Assembly: GCA_019359095.1 (NCBI GenBank)
Contig: JAHHHZ010000017.1
Span: 124,001 to 188,000, forward strand
Direction: 5' to 3'
DNA: 64,000 bases
Source: Pleurocapsa minor HA4230-MV1
GTDB lineage: Bacteria > Cyanobacteriota > Cyanobacteriia > Cyanobacteriales > Xenococcaceae
Of the stretch, positions 19,096 through 26,939 are shown piece by piece. Within the stretch, counting starts at the first letter, position 1, and each line of letters starts with the position of its first letter. Under the pieces are notes generated by a model, which saw only the letters and a list, made by a program, of their open reading frames with translations, searched no databases and had not been told where the DNA came from. Both the position numbers and the translations under genes were made by a program.

Positions 19096-19341
19096 CGAGA
19101 ATTCCTACCTGCTACGATTTACTTTAATTTTATAAATCAAGGTACGACTCGAAACAAATTAGGGAACTAATCATATATTTCCCCAAAAAAATCTCAAACA
19201 TATCAGCAAATATAGCTAAAAAACTAGCTGATTAAGTTACAGTAATAGACAATCAGCCATGGGGAAGAAGACTTTCAAGACAATTAGGGTATTTAATATA
19301 AAGATATGCAGCTAAACAATTAGCCAGATTAAGGGATATTT

Positions 19342-19683
19342 ATGCTTGATTTGCAACCTCTGTTTGAATTTTCGCGCCAAAACTGTGTCGCGATTTGCTC
19401 ATTTCTCGTACCAGCTATTTTACTAACCACGATCGCAACTCTAGTTTTGGTAGCTACAGGTCAATCACTGACTAAAATGCGTTGGTCGAGGGGGATGGCT
19501 TCGGTACTGGCGATCGCCTTATTTCTCCATGTCTCCACCTGGTTTATGATCGGCATTATTACCCCCGTCACCTTCATTTTGTTTGGCTTGGGTTCAACCT
19601 GCCTTGTCGTCAATTTAATAGCGGTAGCTTATCGTAAACAAGCGCAACTACTTTCGGCTATACTTCTATCTCCCCTAACCTGA
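19342..19683 (+). CDS. Small membrane protein of unknown function
   Basis: The 113-residue protein has three probable membrane helices: CSFLVPAILLTTIATLVLVA, ASVLAIALFLHVSTWFMIG and the segment ending FGLGSTCLVVNLIAVA. The ATG at 19342 follows AAGGGATATTT, an acceptable ribosome binding site. I do not recognise the family. It is 34 bp upstream of the likely start of the phytase-esterase-like lipoprotein on the same strand, so the two may be co-expressed in the envelope. Confidence 0.65.
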   Translation: MLDLQPLFEFSRQNCVAICSFLVPAILLTTIATLVLVATGQSLTKMRWSRGMASVLAIALFLHVSTWFMIGIITPVTFILFGLGSTCLVVNLIAVAYRKQAQLLSAILLSPLT

Positions 19684-19717
19684 TAGATTGAATACTGTAG
19701 GTTTTAAGGTCAAAAAC

Positions 19718-20878
19718 GTGAGCGATCGCTTAGTCAAGTTCTCTTCTAGATTTTTGCTCAGCTTCTTGCTGATTTTTACGCTCTTAACTTTTAGCGCCTG
19801 TAGCCTACCCCAAAGGGTAACCGCTGAGGAAAGAATGTTTCGCAACTTTTCTTTAGAGTTTATCGATCAGTATGAAATCCCCAAAGCAGAATTTCAGGAT
19901 ACAGTTGTTCAGGGATTATCGGCGATCGCTTATAATCGCCAAGAAGATTTATTTTATGTCCTGTCAGATGATCGAAGTAAACGCTCTCCCGCACGTTTCT
20001 ACACCTTCAAATTGGCATTCCAGCAAAGTAATCAACAAATTCAAATCGATAGCTTTAAGCCAGAGAAAGTAACTTTTTTACTTAATGAAGCAGGCGAAAA
20101 ATATCTCCCAGGTAAAATCGATCCCGAAGGATTGACTCTCTCTCCCAGAAATACCATTTTTATTTCTAGCGAAGGCGATCCGACTAAAGATATCGCACCC
20201 TTCATTGCCGAATATGAACTAGCAACAGGCAAAAAATTATCCGATCTACCCGTACCACCACGCTATCTAGTTAATCAAAAATCTCAAGGAATCCAAGAAA
20301 ATCTCTCGTTTGAATCCTTAACTATTAATCGTACAGGATTACCCGAAGACCCTTTTCGTGTCTTTACCGCTACTGAAGCAGCATTACTTCAAGATCGATC
20401 CTTGGAAGAACAAGCACAAACCAGAGTTCGCTTTCTCCACTACGTAGTTAATCCTGTTGGCGAGCCGATAGTTGTTGCCGAACATTTATACCTGCTCGAT
20501 CCTGCTCCCGCTGAAATTATCTCTAATGGACTAACTGAACTCTTGGCACTGAAAACAGAAGGCTATTTTCTCAGTTTAGAGAGAACTTATGGTTTTACTG
20601 GTTCAGGAGCAAAAATTTTCCAAGTAGTAATTGGAAATGCCACGGACACAACTAAGATTGAGAGTTTAAAAGGTAATATTGCTCAGGTACAGCCGTTGCA
20701 CAAAAAACTTTTATTTGATCTACAAGACTTGGGTATCTACCTCGATAATCTTGAAGGCATGACTGTAGGGCCTCGTTTACCCGATGGTAGTCAAAGTTTA
20801 CTCTTAATTAGTGATGATAACTTTAACGATGAGCAGATTAGTCAGTTGTTGCTATTTCGGTTAATTGAGAATAAGTGA
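19718..20878 (+). CDS. Esterase-like activity of phytase family lipoprotein
   Basis: The mature part matches the beta-propeller family described as esterase-like activity of phytase (PF13449): VVQGLSAIAYNRQEDLFYVL, IDPEGLTLSPRNTIFISSEG, and LEGMTVGPRLPDGSQSLLLI. The frame can start at TTG 19688, but GTG 19718 gives a better signal peptide (MSDRLVKFSSRFLLSF then LTFSACS). The LTFSAC sequence resembles a lipobox, so the protein is probably a periplasmic lipoprotein. Substrate is unknown; phosphate-ester hydrolysis is the family expectation. It follows a small membrane protein gene closely. Confidence 0.8.
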   Translation: MSDRLVKFSSRFLLSFLLIFTLLTFSACSLPQRVTAEERMFRNFSLEFIDQYEIPKAEFQDTVVQGLSAIAYNRQEDLFYVLSDDRSKRSPARFYTFKLAFQQSNQQIQIDSFKPEKVTFLLNEAGEKYLPGKIDPEGLTLSPRNTIFISSEGDPTKDIAPFIAEYELATGKKLSDLPVPPRYLVNQKSQGIQENLSFESLTINRTGLPEDPFRVFTATEAALLQDRSLEEQAQTRVRFLHYVVNPVGEPIVVAEHLYLLDPAPAEIISNGLTELLALKTEGYFLSLERTYGFTGSGAKIFQVVIGNATDTTKIESLKGNIAQVQPLHKKLLFDLQDLGIYLDNLEGMTVGPRLPDGSQSLLLISDDNFNDEQISQLLLFRLIENK

Positions 20879-20918
20879 TGTTGGCTAAAATACTACTTCC
20901 TATTTCCTATTTCCTACT

Positions 20919-20937
20919 CTAATTTTGTACGGCTATA
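20919..20937 (-). repeat. Dispersed 19-bp motif, copy 3 (after the PaO-like gene)
   Basis: The minus-strand sequence TATAGCCGTACAAAATTAG begins 14 nt beyond the PaO-like stop codon. It is followed by a GGAAATA-type repeat tract up to about 20890. It lies between two convergent genes. Confidence 0.8.
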
Positions 20938-20951
20938 TAAGGCGATCGCTT

Positions 20952-22259
20952 TTATCTTTCTGAATGTACATAATCTACAAAGTAAAATTTAGGCATCAGC
21001 CAAAATCTTAAGACAGCAGCAATTCCCAATCCTAAGATGGCAGAGAAAGTCAAATATAAACCCCAACTAATCCTCAGACTATCTGGTAATACCGCCACAG
21101 TGGCAACAACTACTACAAAATAAGCCAGCAACAGCCATTGCATAAGCTGGATCGTCTTTAAGGCTTGGCGGCAGCTACTACAGTGTTGCGTGTGCTGATG
21201 ATAGCGATCCAGTAAAACTTGGCGAGACGTTTCTGTTGTAGAAATAGAATTAACGCTATTTTCACTCCAGGGTAATTTGCGATCACAATAGCGATCGAAC
21301 CAATTACGGAATTCAATTACCAAACTATCTGCGCTGGTAGGCATTTTGTAAGCAGTTTTCCAATTGTTATTCTGCAAAAAGCTTTCCTGTTGATGCAGCA
21401 AAACCATGTCTCCATCTAAAACAGCATTACGATTTTGGATGTGATCCCACCAGCGAGGTGTTAAAGAATGAAGCTTTTGAGCAAAATTGCGCGGAAATTG
21501 TGCCACAATCCGAGATTTTCCAGGGGCAACAGGCAGACAATAGGTAACCAATCCTATTTGTTTATCCCCCCCAGGTAAAATAATGTCATATTCCAAATGA
21601 CAGGGAGGTTCAAAAGTAATTTTCGTGGGAAAAGCTTTATCAACTTCTGCTTCAATGATGTCCATCGTCGATCGCACGATATTTAAAGGAATTGCCATAG
21701 CGCGATCGCGATTTCCTTGAATGCCATGATGAGCAAAAGGAACATGACTAGGATCGGCGACGTTTTCTACTAGCGTCTGCCAGTCATACTCTAAATCCCG
21801 CACCATTGAAGACCAAACATAGCCTTTACTGGCATCAATTTTAGCTGATAGAGGTAAAGCAGTTTGAGCAGCGATTTCTGGTGTATCTGCATCCATCCAT
21901 ACCCAAAGTAAATCATTTGATTGCCGTGAAGGATAGACAGTCGCGCAGAAATTCTGACTTTGTTTAGCGATCAGATCGGGATTATCTGCTTGAGGAATAC
22001 GAGTACAGTTTCCTTGGGTATCAAACTGCCAACCATGATAGCTACACATCAAATTACCAGACTGATCGATTCTGCCTTCACTCAGAGGTGCAAGTCGATG
22101 GGGACAGCGATCTAAAAATACTTGATAGGTTGATGATGATGCTGGTTTCCAAATTACTAGAGGTATTCCTAGTAAGGTTGCAGTAGTCGGTTTTTGTGGC
22201 TCGATATCTTCAACAGGTAATAGAGGATACCAATGCTGAAAAAAATTAAACGACGACAT
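20952..22259 (-). CDS. Rieske 2Fe-2S oxygenase, pheophorbide a oxygenase-like
   Basis: The Rieske centre is DRCPHRLAPLSEGR followed by LMCSYHGWQFD (CxH...CxxH). The mononuclear iron site is ENVADPSHVPFAHHG. The C-terminus contains HCSSCRQAL, a CxxC motif typical of the PaO/Lls1/Tic55 group, and then two membrane helices. Plant relatives open the chlorophyll macrocycle or act in the plastid envelope; the cyanobacterial ones are described as Lls1-like and are linked to protection from light stress. The in vivo substrate here is unknown. Length (435 aa) is normal. Confidence 0.88.
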   Translation of the reverse strand: MSSFNFFQHWYPLLPVEDIEPQKPTTATLLGIPLVIWKPASSSTYQVFLDRCPHRLAPLSEGRIDQSGNLMCSYHGWQFDTQGNCTRIPQADNPDLIAKQSQNFCATVYPSRQSNDLLWVWMDADTPEIAAQTALPLSAKIDASKGYVWSSMVRDLEYDWQTLVENVADPSHVPFAHHGIQGNRDRAMAIPLNIVRSTMDIIEAEVDKAFPTKITFEPPCHLEYDIILPGGDKQIGLVTYCLPVAPGKSRIVAQFPRNFAQKLHSLTPRWWDHIQNRNAVLDGDMVLLHQQESFLQNNNWKTAYKMPTSADSLVIEFRNWFDRYCDRKLPWSENSVNSISTTETSRQVLLDRYHQHTQHCSSCRQALKTIQLMQWLLLAYFVVVVATVAVLPDSLRISWGLYLTFSAILGLGIAAVLRFWLMPKFYFVDYVHSER

Positions 22260-22301
22260 ATTTTTGGCTCAAATACTACTCTAGTTAAGTATAGATTGAA
22301 T

Positions 22302-22342
22302 AAGGCGATCGCAAAGGGTAGGCCGAGCCTAATCGCCTTTTT
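22302..22342 (+). terminator. Hairpin with T-run upstream of the PaO-like gene
   Basis: AAGGCGAT (22302-22309) pairs with ATCGCCTT (22332-22339) and is followed by a short T run. It sits between the gene remnant and the PaO-like gene. The T run is on the plus strand although both neighbours are on the minus strand, so a terminator role is uncertain. It could also be a HIP1-derived structural repeat. Confidence 0.4.
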
Positions 22343-22385
22343 GTCTAAAAATTAGACAGGTTATTTGATTAAAAAACTATCTTAG

Positions 22386-22696
22386 CTAGCTAATATCGAC
22401 AATACGCGAAATTTCTCCGTCTTTAAAGGAAAATTGAGAGCGTCCATTAAGATTAATAATTATAGATCTAACTTTGCGATCGCCACATAGATCGATTAAG
22501 CCTGTAAAAACTTTGTTAACAGTGCCGTCAAGTTCAATAACAGAAAATTGATCATCAAGTAAATTAGCAGTGCGAGCATCTTCCTTGCTGAGGTTATATA
22601 ACTGTAAGGCATCACCTGAGCATTTAATTCAATTACTTTAGGTTCGGGCGGTTGCAGAATTCCGCGACGGTATAAAATAAAGCGATCGCTTTGAGC
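22386..22696 (-). pseudogene. Frameshifted remnant of a small gene directly after sufR
   Basis: Reading leftward from the sufR stop, one frame gives DRFILYRRGILQPPEPKVIE without a start codon and soon degenerates. A second frame then continues sensibly as SGDALQLYNLSKEDARTANL, later VIELDGTVNKVFTGLIDLCG and INLNGRSQFSFKDGEISRIV, to a TAG at 22386-22388. The switch falls near 22638, at AATGCTCAGG. The best explanation is a formerly intact gene of about 100 codons with a frameshift and a lost start. I do not recognise the family. A sequencing error at the switch is the main alternative. Confidence 0.5.
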
Positions 22697-23341
22697 TTAT
22701 TTTGCTTCAATGGAATATCCACATCGATGCTCCCCATCGTTGATCCACTGCGTCCTTTGTATAATGCAGTCTGGCAATACCGCAGCAAACATTTCTAGTT
22801 CGTGTCCACAAATACTGGGATAGGATTCGGCTACATCGGAAATAGCGCAGTTATGCTCTACTAGAATAAATCCCTGCTTTTGTTCGGCAGAGGCTTGGTG
22901 TAATTCTGCCATGTAGCCTTCTTCTTGCCTTAACTGTACCAGCTTGGCAATCCGTTGCTGAAGACTGCCATTTCCTAAGCGATCGCGATATTCTGCTGCT
23001 TTGCGCTGCCACTGTTTTTCTAAAACTAGACTAACCTGCTCTTTACCGACGGTTTCGGCGAGGGTATCTAAAAAACTAACCGCAAATTCGCTGTATTTTT
23101 GGGGACTAAGGCGATCGCGTCCTGCACTACTTAACTGATACAAGTGCTGTGGTCTACCCATACCTTGCTGTACTGAATGATATTCAATCAAGCCATCAGC
23201 TTCTAATTCATGCAAATGGCGACGAACAGCTTGGGAACTCAAATTCAAATCTTGAGCTAGTTGGCTAGCAGTGGCTGGAGCATGTTTGAGTATAGCCTGG
23301 AGAATATTCTGTTTAGTAGACGGTAAACCAGTGGTCGTCAT
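22697..23341 (-). CDS. sufR: Iron-sulfur cluster biogenesis repressor SufR
   Basis: The 214-residue protein has an N-terminal winged helix of the DeoR/ArsR type (ATASQLAQDLNLSSQAVRRH, residues about 18-60). The C-terminal domain carries the conserved cysteines CAISDVAESYPSICGHE and HRCGYSIEA that ligate the Fe-S cluster. SufR senses Fe-S status and represses the suf genes when holo. It is divergent from sufB with two SufR-type operators in between, as expected for this regulator. The ATG at 23341 gives a standard N-terminus (MTTTGLPSTKQNIL). Confidence 0.93.
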   Translation of the reverse strand: MTTTGLPSTKQNILQAILKHAPATASQLAQDLNLSSQAVRRHLHELEADGLIEYHSVQQGMGRPQHLYQLSSAGRDRLSPQKYSEFAVSFLDTLAETVGKEQVSLVLEKQWQRKAAEYRDRLGNGSLQQRIAKLVQLRQEEGYMAELHQASAEQKQGFILVEHNCAISDVAESYPSICGHELEMFAAVLPDCIIQRTQWINDGEHRCGYSIEAK

Positions 23342-23396
23342 CGTCTTGAGGGCTATTGTGGGAAATAATAGAGATTAGCCAAATTTCTTCGACTTA

Positions 23397-23414
23397 AACA
23401 ACATCTTTATTGCT
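23397..23414. promoter_or_regulatory. SufR-type operator 1
   Basis: AACAAC-ATCTTT-ATTGCT is an imperfect inverted repeat matching the known SufR box CAAC-N6-GTTG (here CAAC-N6-ATTG). It lies in the sufR-sufB divergent spacer, 55 bp from the sufR start, and is preceded by ACTTA like the second box. Confidence 0.7.
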
Positions 23415-23436
23415 AATGTAACCTACAATATACTTA

Positions 23437-23454
23437 AACAACAAATTTATTGTT
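23437..23454. promoter_or_regulatory. SufR-type operator 2
   Basis: AACAAC-AAATTT-ATTGTT is the stronger of the two boxes, again CAAC-N6-ATTG. It begins exactly 40 bp after the first, about four helical turns, so SufR dimers on both would lie on the same DNA face. It is 127 bp from the sufB start. Confidence 0.75.
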
Positions 23455-23581
23455 AAACTCAGGACGAAATGTTTCGTCAAACTAATCTTAAATTAATTCT
23501 ACCTAAGCTGTAACAAGATTTGCTGATTACAGCTGTTTCAAATTCAAAAACACCCAAAAAAACAGTCATTAATTTCTCATC

Positions 23582-25021
23582 ATGAGTGCTAACGTCAAAA
23601 CTTTAGTTAATCAGCCTTATAAGTATGGTTTCGTTACTGATATTGAAACTGAACAGATTCCTCGTGGTTTGAGCGAAGATGTCGTGCGTTTGATCTCGGC
23701 TAAGAAAAATGAGCCTGAATTTATGCTAGAGTTTCGCCTCAAAGCCTATCGTCAGTGGCTAAAAATGAGCGAACCTGACTGGCCTCATGTTAGTTATCCC
23801 GCGATCGACTATCAAGATATTGTTTATTATTCTGCACCGAAGAAGAAGCAGGAAAAAAAAGGTAGTTTGGATGAAGTAGATCCCGCGATCTTAGAAACTT
23901 TTGAGAAATTAGGCATTCCTTTATCAGAACAGAAAAGGCTTAGTAATGTCGCAGTAGACGCGATTTTTGATAGTGTTTCCATTGGTACAACTTTTAAAGA
24001 GAAGTTAGCGGAAGATGGTGTAATTTTTTGCTCAATCTCCGAAGCCGTAGAAGAATATCCTGAACTCGTTCAGAAGTATTTAGGCAGCGTGATTCCCGTG
24101 GGAGATAATTATTTTGCTGCTTTAAACTCTGCGGTGTTTAGTGATGGTTCGTTTGTCTTTATTCCTAAAGGCGTAACCTGTCCGATGGAACTCTCGACTT
24201 ATTTTCGGATTAACGATGGTGATACAGGACAATTTGAACGTACTTTGATTGTGGCAGAAGAAGGTGCGTCTGTTAGCTATCTTGAAGGCTGTACTGCACC
24301 GATGTTTGACACTAATCAGCTTCACGCTGCGGTAGTCGAATTAGTGGCGTTAGACAATGCTGATATTAAATACTCTACGGTGCAAAATTGGTTTGCGGGA
24401 GACGAAAACGGTAAAGGCGGTATCTATAACTTTGTGACCAAGCGTGGCTTGTGTAAAGGAGTCAATTCTAAAATTTCTTGGACACAGGTAGAAACTGGTT
24501 CGGCAATTACTTGGAAATATCCTAGCTGTGTTTTAGTTGGCGATAACTCCGTAGGGGAATTTTATTCCATCGCCTTGACTAACAACAAACAACAGGCAGA
24601 TACAGGCACGAAAATGATTCATGTGGGCAAAAATACCCGCAGCACGATCATTTCTAAAGGGATTTGTGCAGGAGATTCTCAGGGTAGCTATCGTGGCTTA
24701 GTTAAAATTGGTAACAAGGCTACTGGTGCGCGTAACTACTCCCAGTGCGACTCGATGTTAATTGGCGATAATGCTGAGGCTAATACTTTTCCTTATATCC
24801 AGGTAGCTAACAATACAGCCAAGTTAGAACATGAAGCTTCTACGGCCAAAATTGGTGAAGAACAGCTATTTTACTTTGCTCAACGGGGTATTTCTGAAGA
24901 AGATGCGGTTTCTATGTTGGTAAGTGGTTTTTGTAAAGACGTGTTGAACGAATTACCAATGGAGTTTGCTGCTGAAGCAGATAAATTGTTAAGTCTTAAG
25001 TTAGAAGGAACAGTTGGTTAA
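23582..25021 (+). CDS. sufB: Fe-S cluster assembly scaffold protein SufB
   Basis: SufB forms the SufBC2D scaffold on which Fe-S clusters are built, the main pathway in cyanobacteria. The sequence is highly conserved: [60 protein letters not shown] and [20 protein letters not shown]. Cys and Glu residues of the cluster-binding region are present. Length (479 aa) is normal. Expression should be controlled by SufR through the two upstream boxes. Unusually, no sufC, sufD or sufS follows; a terminator-like hairpin and a convergent signalling operon come next. Confidence 0.97.
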   Translation: MSANVKTLVNQPYKYGFVTDIETEQIPRGLSEDVVRLISAKKNEPEFMLEFRLKAYRQWLKMSEPDWPHVSYPAIDYQDIVYYSAPKKKQEKKGSLDEVDPAILETFEKLGIPLSEQKRLSNVAVDAIFDSVSIGTTFKEKLAEDGVIFCSISEAVEEYPELVQKYLGSVIPVGDNYFAALNSAVFSDGSFVFIPKGVTCPMELSTYFRINDGDTGQFERTLIVAEEGASVSYLEGCTAPMFDTNQLHAAVVELVALDNADIKYSTVQNWFAGDENGKGGIYNFVTKRGLCKGVNSKISWTQVETGSAITWKYPSCVLVGDNSVGEFYSIALTNNKQQADTGTKMIHVGKNTRSTIISKGICAGDSQGSYRGLVKIGNKATGARNYSQCDSMLIGDNAEANTFPYIQVANNTAKLEHEASTAKIGEEQLFYFAQRGISEEDAVSMLVSGFCKDVLNELPMEFAAEADKLLSLKLEGTVG

Positions 25022-25036
25022 TTAAAAATCTTTTGG

Positions 25037-25076
25037 AAAAAGCGATCGCTTCTTTAGACAGTGCGATCGCTTTTTT
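25037..25076 (+). terminator. Rho-independent-type terminator after sufB
   Basis: AAAAAGCGATCGC pairs with GCGATCGCTTTTTT across a 12-nt loop, 16 nt after the sufB stop. Both arms are HIP1 octamers. The following T run of six makes it a plausible terminator and supports sufB being a single-gene transcript. Confidence 0.65.
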
Positions 25077-25237
25077 GTGGATAATTTAATTACGATTAGA
25101 TAAATGCGATCGCCTAACGGTAAAAACTGTACCTGGCTATTAGCACCTAAAATGGTGAAATTAAAATCTTAGAGTGATCCTTTTTTAATTGATTTAGGCG
25201 ATCGCTGATCTAAAAAGCAAAGCATTTGAGATGCTCT

Positions 25238-26458
25238 TCAACTTTCTATTTTGGGCTTTAAAAAGAGTAAAGGTAAGGTAACGGTAACGATTGTTCCTCG
25301 ATCGACTTCACTATCCAGCACAATTTGACCTTGGTGAGCTTCGACGCAGCTTTTAGCGATCGCCAATCCCAATCCAGTACCAGGAATTCTGCCGACGTTG
25401 CTGGCACGATGAAAGGGTTGAAACAGATTATGATGGTCTTGGCTGGGAATACCAATACCCCAATCCTGAATGCGAAAGACAATATCTTGTGTTTGCGGAA
25501 TCAATTCAAAGAGTACTTTATTTCCTTCGGGAGAATATTTGATGGCATTGGCTAATATATTGCCTAAAATATGCTTTAATAGACTTTCGTCCCAAGCTGA
25601 TTGGGTGATTTTACCTCGGGCTTCAAATACAACTTCTATTTGTTTTTTATTAGCATTAAACTGTAACTGTTCTGCTAATTCTAAACAAAATAGTTCGAGA
25701 TTTAATTCTGTCAGATTACACTGGAAAGTATCTGATTCAGTTTGCCCAACTAACAGCACTTCATCCAAAAGTTGCACCATATCTTTACTGGCATTACGCA
25801 ACATTTGAAATAAATAAACTTTTCTTTCTTCGCTTAAAAGATCGTTTTTATTGTGTAACAGTTCCGTACAAGAAAGGACTGTAGTTAAAGGATTACGAAA
25901 ATCATGGGAGAACATCGAAACCAATTCCGACTGAAAGTGATTGATTTCTTTGGCTTTCATTAACTCCGAGGTTTTTTGTTGAATTTGATTGGTCAAATTT
26001 TCATTAGTTTCTCGTAGTAAATCTGAGGCTTTTTGTCGTTCAATTGCATATTGAATCGACCTGACTAAAACATCAATATTAATCTTGCGCTTGACTAAAT
26101 AATCCTGCGCTCCTCGCCGAACCGCCTCGATTGCTAGCTGATTATCATTGGTATTAGTTAAGACAACGATCGGTAAATGAACAGAATTTTGTACCAATAA
26201 CTCTACAGATGATAATCCTTGACTATCAGGTAAAGTTAAATCGAGTAAAACCAAATCGAATTGCTGCTGTTTTAATTGATTCAAACCAGTTTGCAGTCGT
26301 TGGACATGAGTTAGAACAAACTGATTCAAATCAAAGTTGCGCAGAATCTCTTGTATTAACCTAGCTTCAGCAAGATCGTCTTCAATTAATAAAATGGCGA
26401 TCGCTTTTTGCCCAGCATTAAGTTGTAACTGAGATATTTCGACGGAGCTTTTGGACAT
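25238..26458 (-). CDS. Response regulator receiver - histidine kinase hybrid
   Basis: An N-terminal REC domain (AILLIEDDLAEARLIQEILR, phosphoacceptor Asp in LVLLDLTLPDSQGL, Lys in DYLVKRK) is joined by a coiled coil (DLLRETNENLTNQIQQKTSE) to a HisKA domain with FSHDFRNPLTTVL. The HATPase has the N box NAIKYSPEG, G1 DWGIGIP and G2 GTGLGLAIAKS. It would receive phosphate or a signal at its REC domain and control its own kinase. It is 28 bp downstream of the Rcp1-like gene, forming the third gene of the phytochrome operon. No transmembrane segment is seen, so it is soluble. Confidence 0.88.
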   Translation of the reverse strand: MSKSSVEISQLQLNAGQKAIAILLIEDDLAEARLIQEILRNFDLNQFVLTHVQRLQTGLNQLKQQQFDLVLLDLTLPDSQGLSSVELLVQNSVHLPIVVLTNTNDNQLAIEAVRRGAQDYLVKRKINIDVLVRSIQYAIERQKASDLLRETNENLTNQIQQKTSELMKAKEINHFQSELVSMFSHDFRNPLTTVLSCTELLHNKNDLLSEERKVYLFQMLRNASKDMVQLLDEVLLVGQTESDTFQCNLTELNLELFCLELAEQLQFNANKKQIEVVFEARGKITQSAWDESLLKHILGNILANAIKYSPEGNKVLFELIPQTQDIVFRIQDWGIGIPSQDHHNLFQPFHRASNVGRIPGTGLGLAIAKSCVEAHQGQIVLDSEVDRGTIVTVTLPLLFLKPKIES

Positions 26459-26486
26459 GATTTTACTGAATCAAAGTTATAAATTG

Positions 26487-26939
26487 CTATTGAGAAGGTA
26501 GAGTAACGGTAGTTAGCCAAAATTCCTCAATTCTTCTCACAATTGTAAATAACTGGCTGAGGTTACGGGATTTAGTAATAAAACAGTTGGCATTGAGATC
26601 GTAACTTTGCTGGATATCATCTTCATTTTTAGAAGTAGTCAAAATAATGACAGGAATCCGTTTAAATTGGGGGTTAGTCTTGATTTCTGCTAGTACTTCC
26701 CGACCATCTTTTTTGGGCAGGTTTAAATCTAAAATAATTAGGTCAGGACGAGATGCAGAGGCATATTCCCCTGATTGATGTAAATATGCCATTGCCGCCA
26801 CCCCGTCTCTAACCATTGCCATGTCGTAAGTCAGAGAACTGTTTTTTAATGCTTCCTCGATCAGCCGAACATCAGCTTTATTGTCCTCCACCAACAGAAT
26901 AGTTTTTGGCTTTTCGTCCATTTCTAAGGTCACGCTCAT
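26487..26939 (-). CDS. rcp1: Rcp1-like response regulator
   Basis: This single-domain response regulator of 150 residues has ILLVEDNKADVRLIEEALKN, the phosphoacceptor Asp in LIILDLNLPKKDGREVL and the Lys in NCFITKSRNL. It has the slightly extended size and C-terminus (RRIEEFWLTTVTLP) typical of Rcp1, the cognate regulator of Cph1. A strong AGGAGG lies just before the ATG at 26939; GTG six bases later is an alternative start with more usual spacing. The first 62 bp overlap the 3' end of the phytochrome gene, so translation is coupled. Confidence 0.88.
   Translation of the reverse strand: MSVTLEMDEKPKTILLVEDNKADVRLIEEALKNSSLTYDMAMVRDGVAAMAYLHQSGEYASASRPDLIILDLNLPKKDGREVLAEIKTNPQFKRIPVIILTTSKNEDDIQQSYDLNANCFITKSRNLSQLFTIVRRIEEFWLTTVTLPSQ

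Noticed and set aside
25470-25808. A 112-codon plus-strand frame opposite the hybrid kinase
   Set aside because: It lies wholly inside the well-supported REC-histidine kinase gene and shows no protein family pattern.
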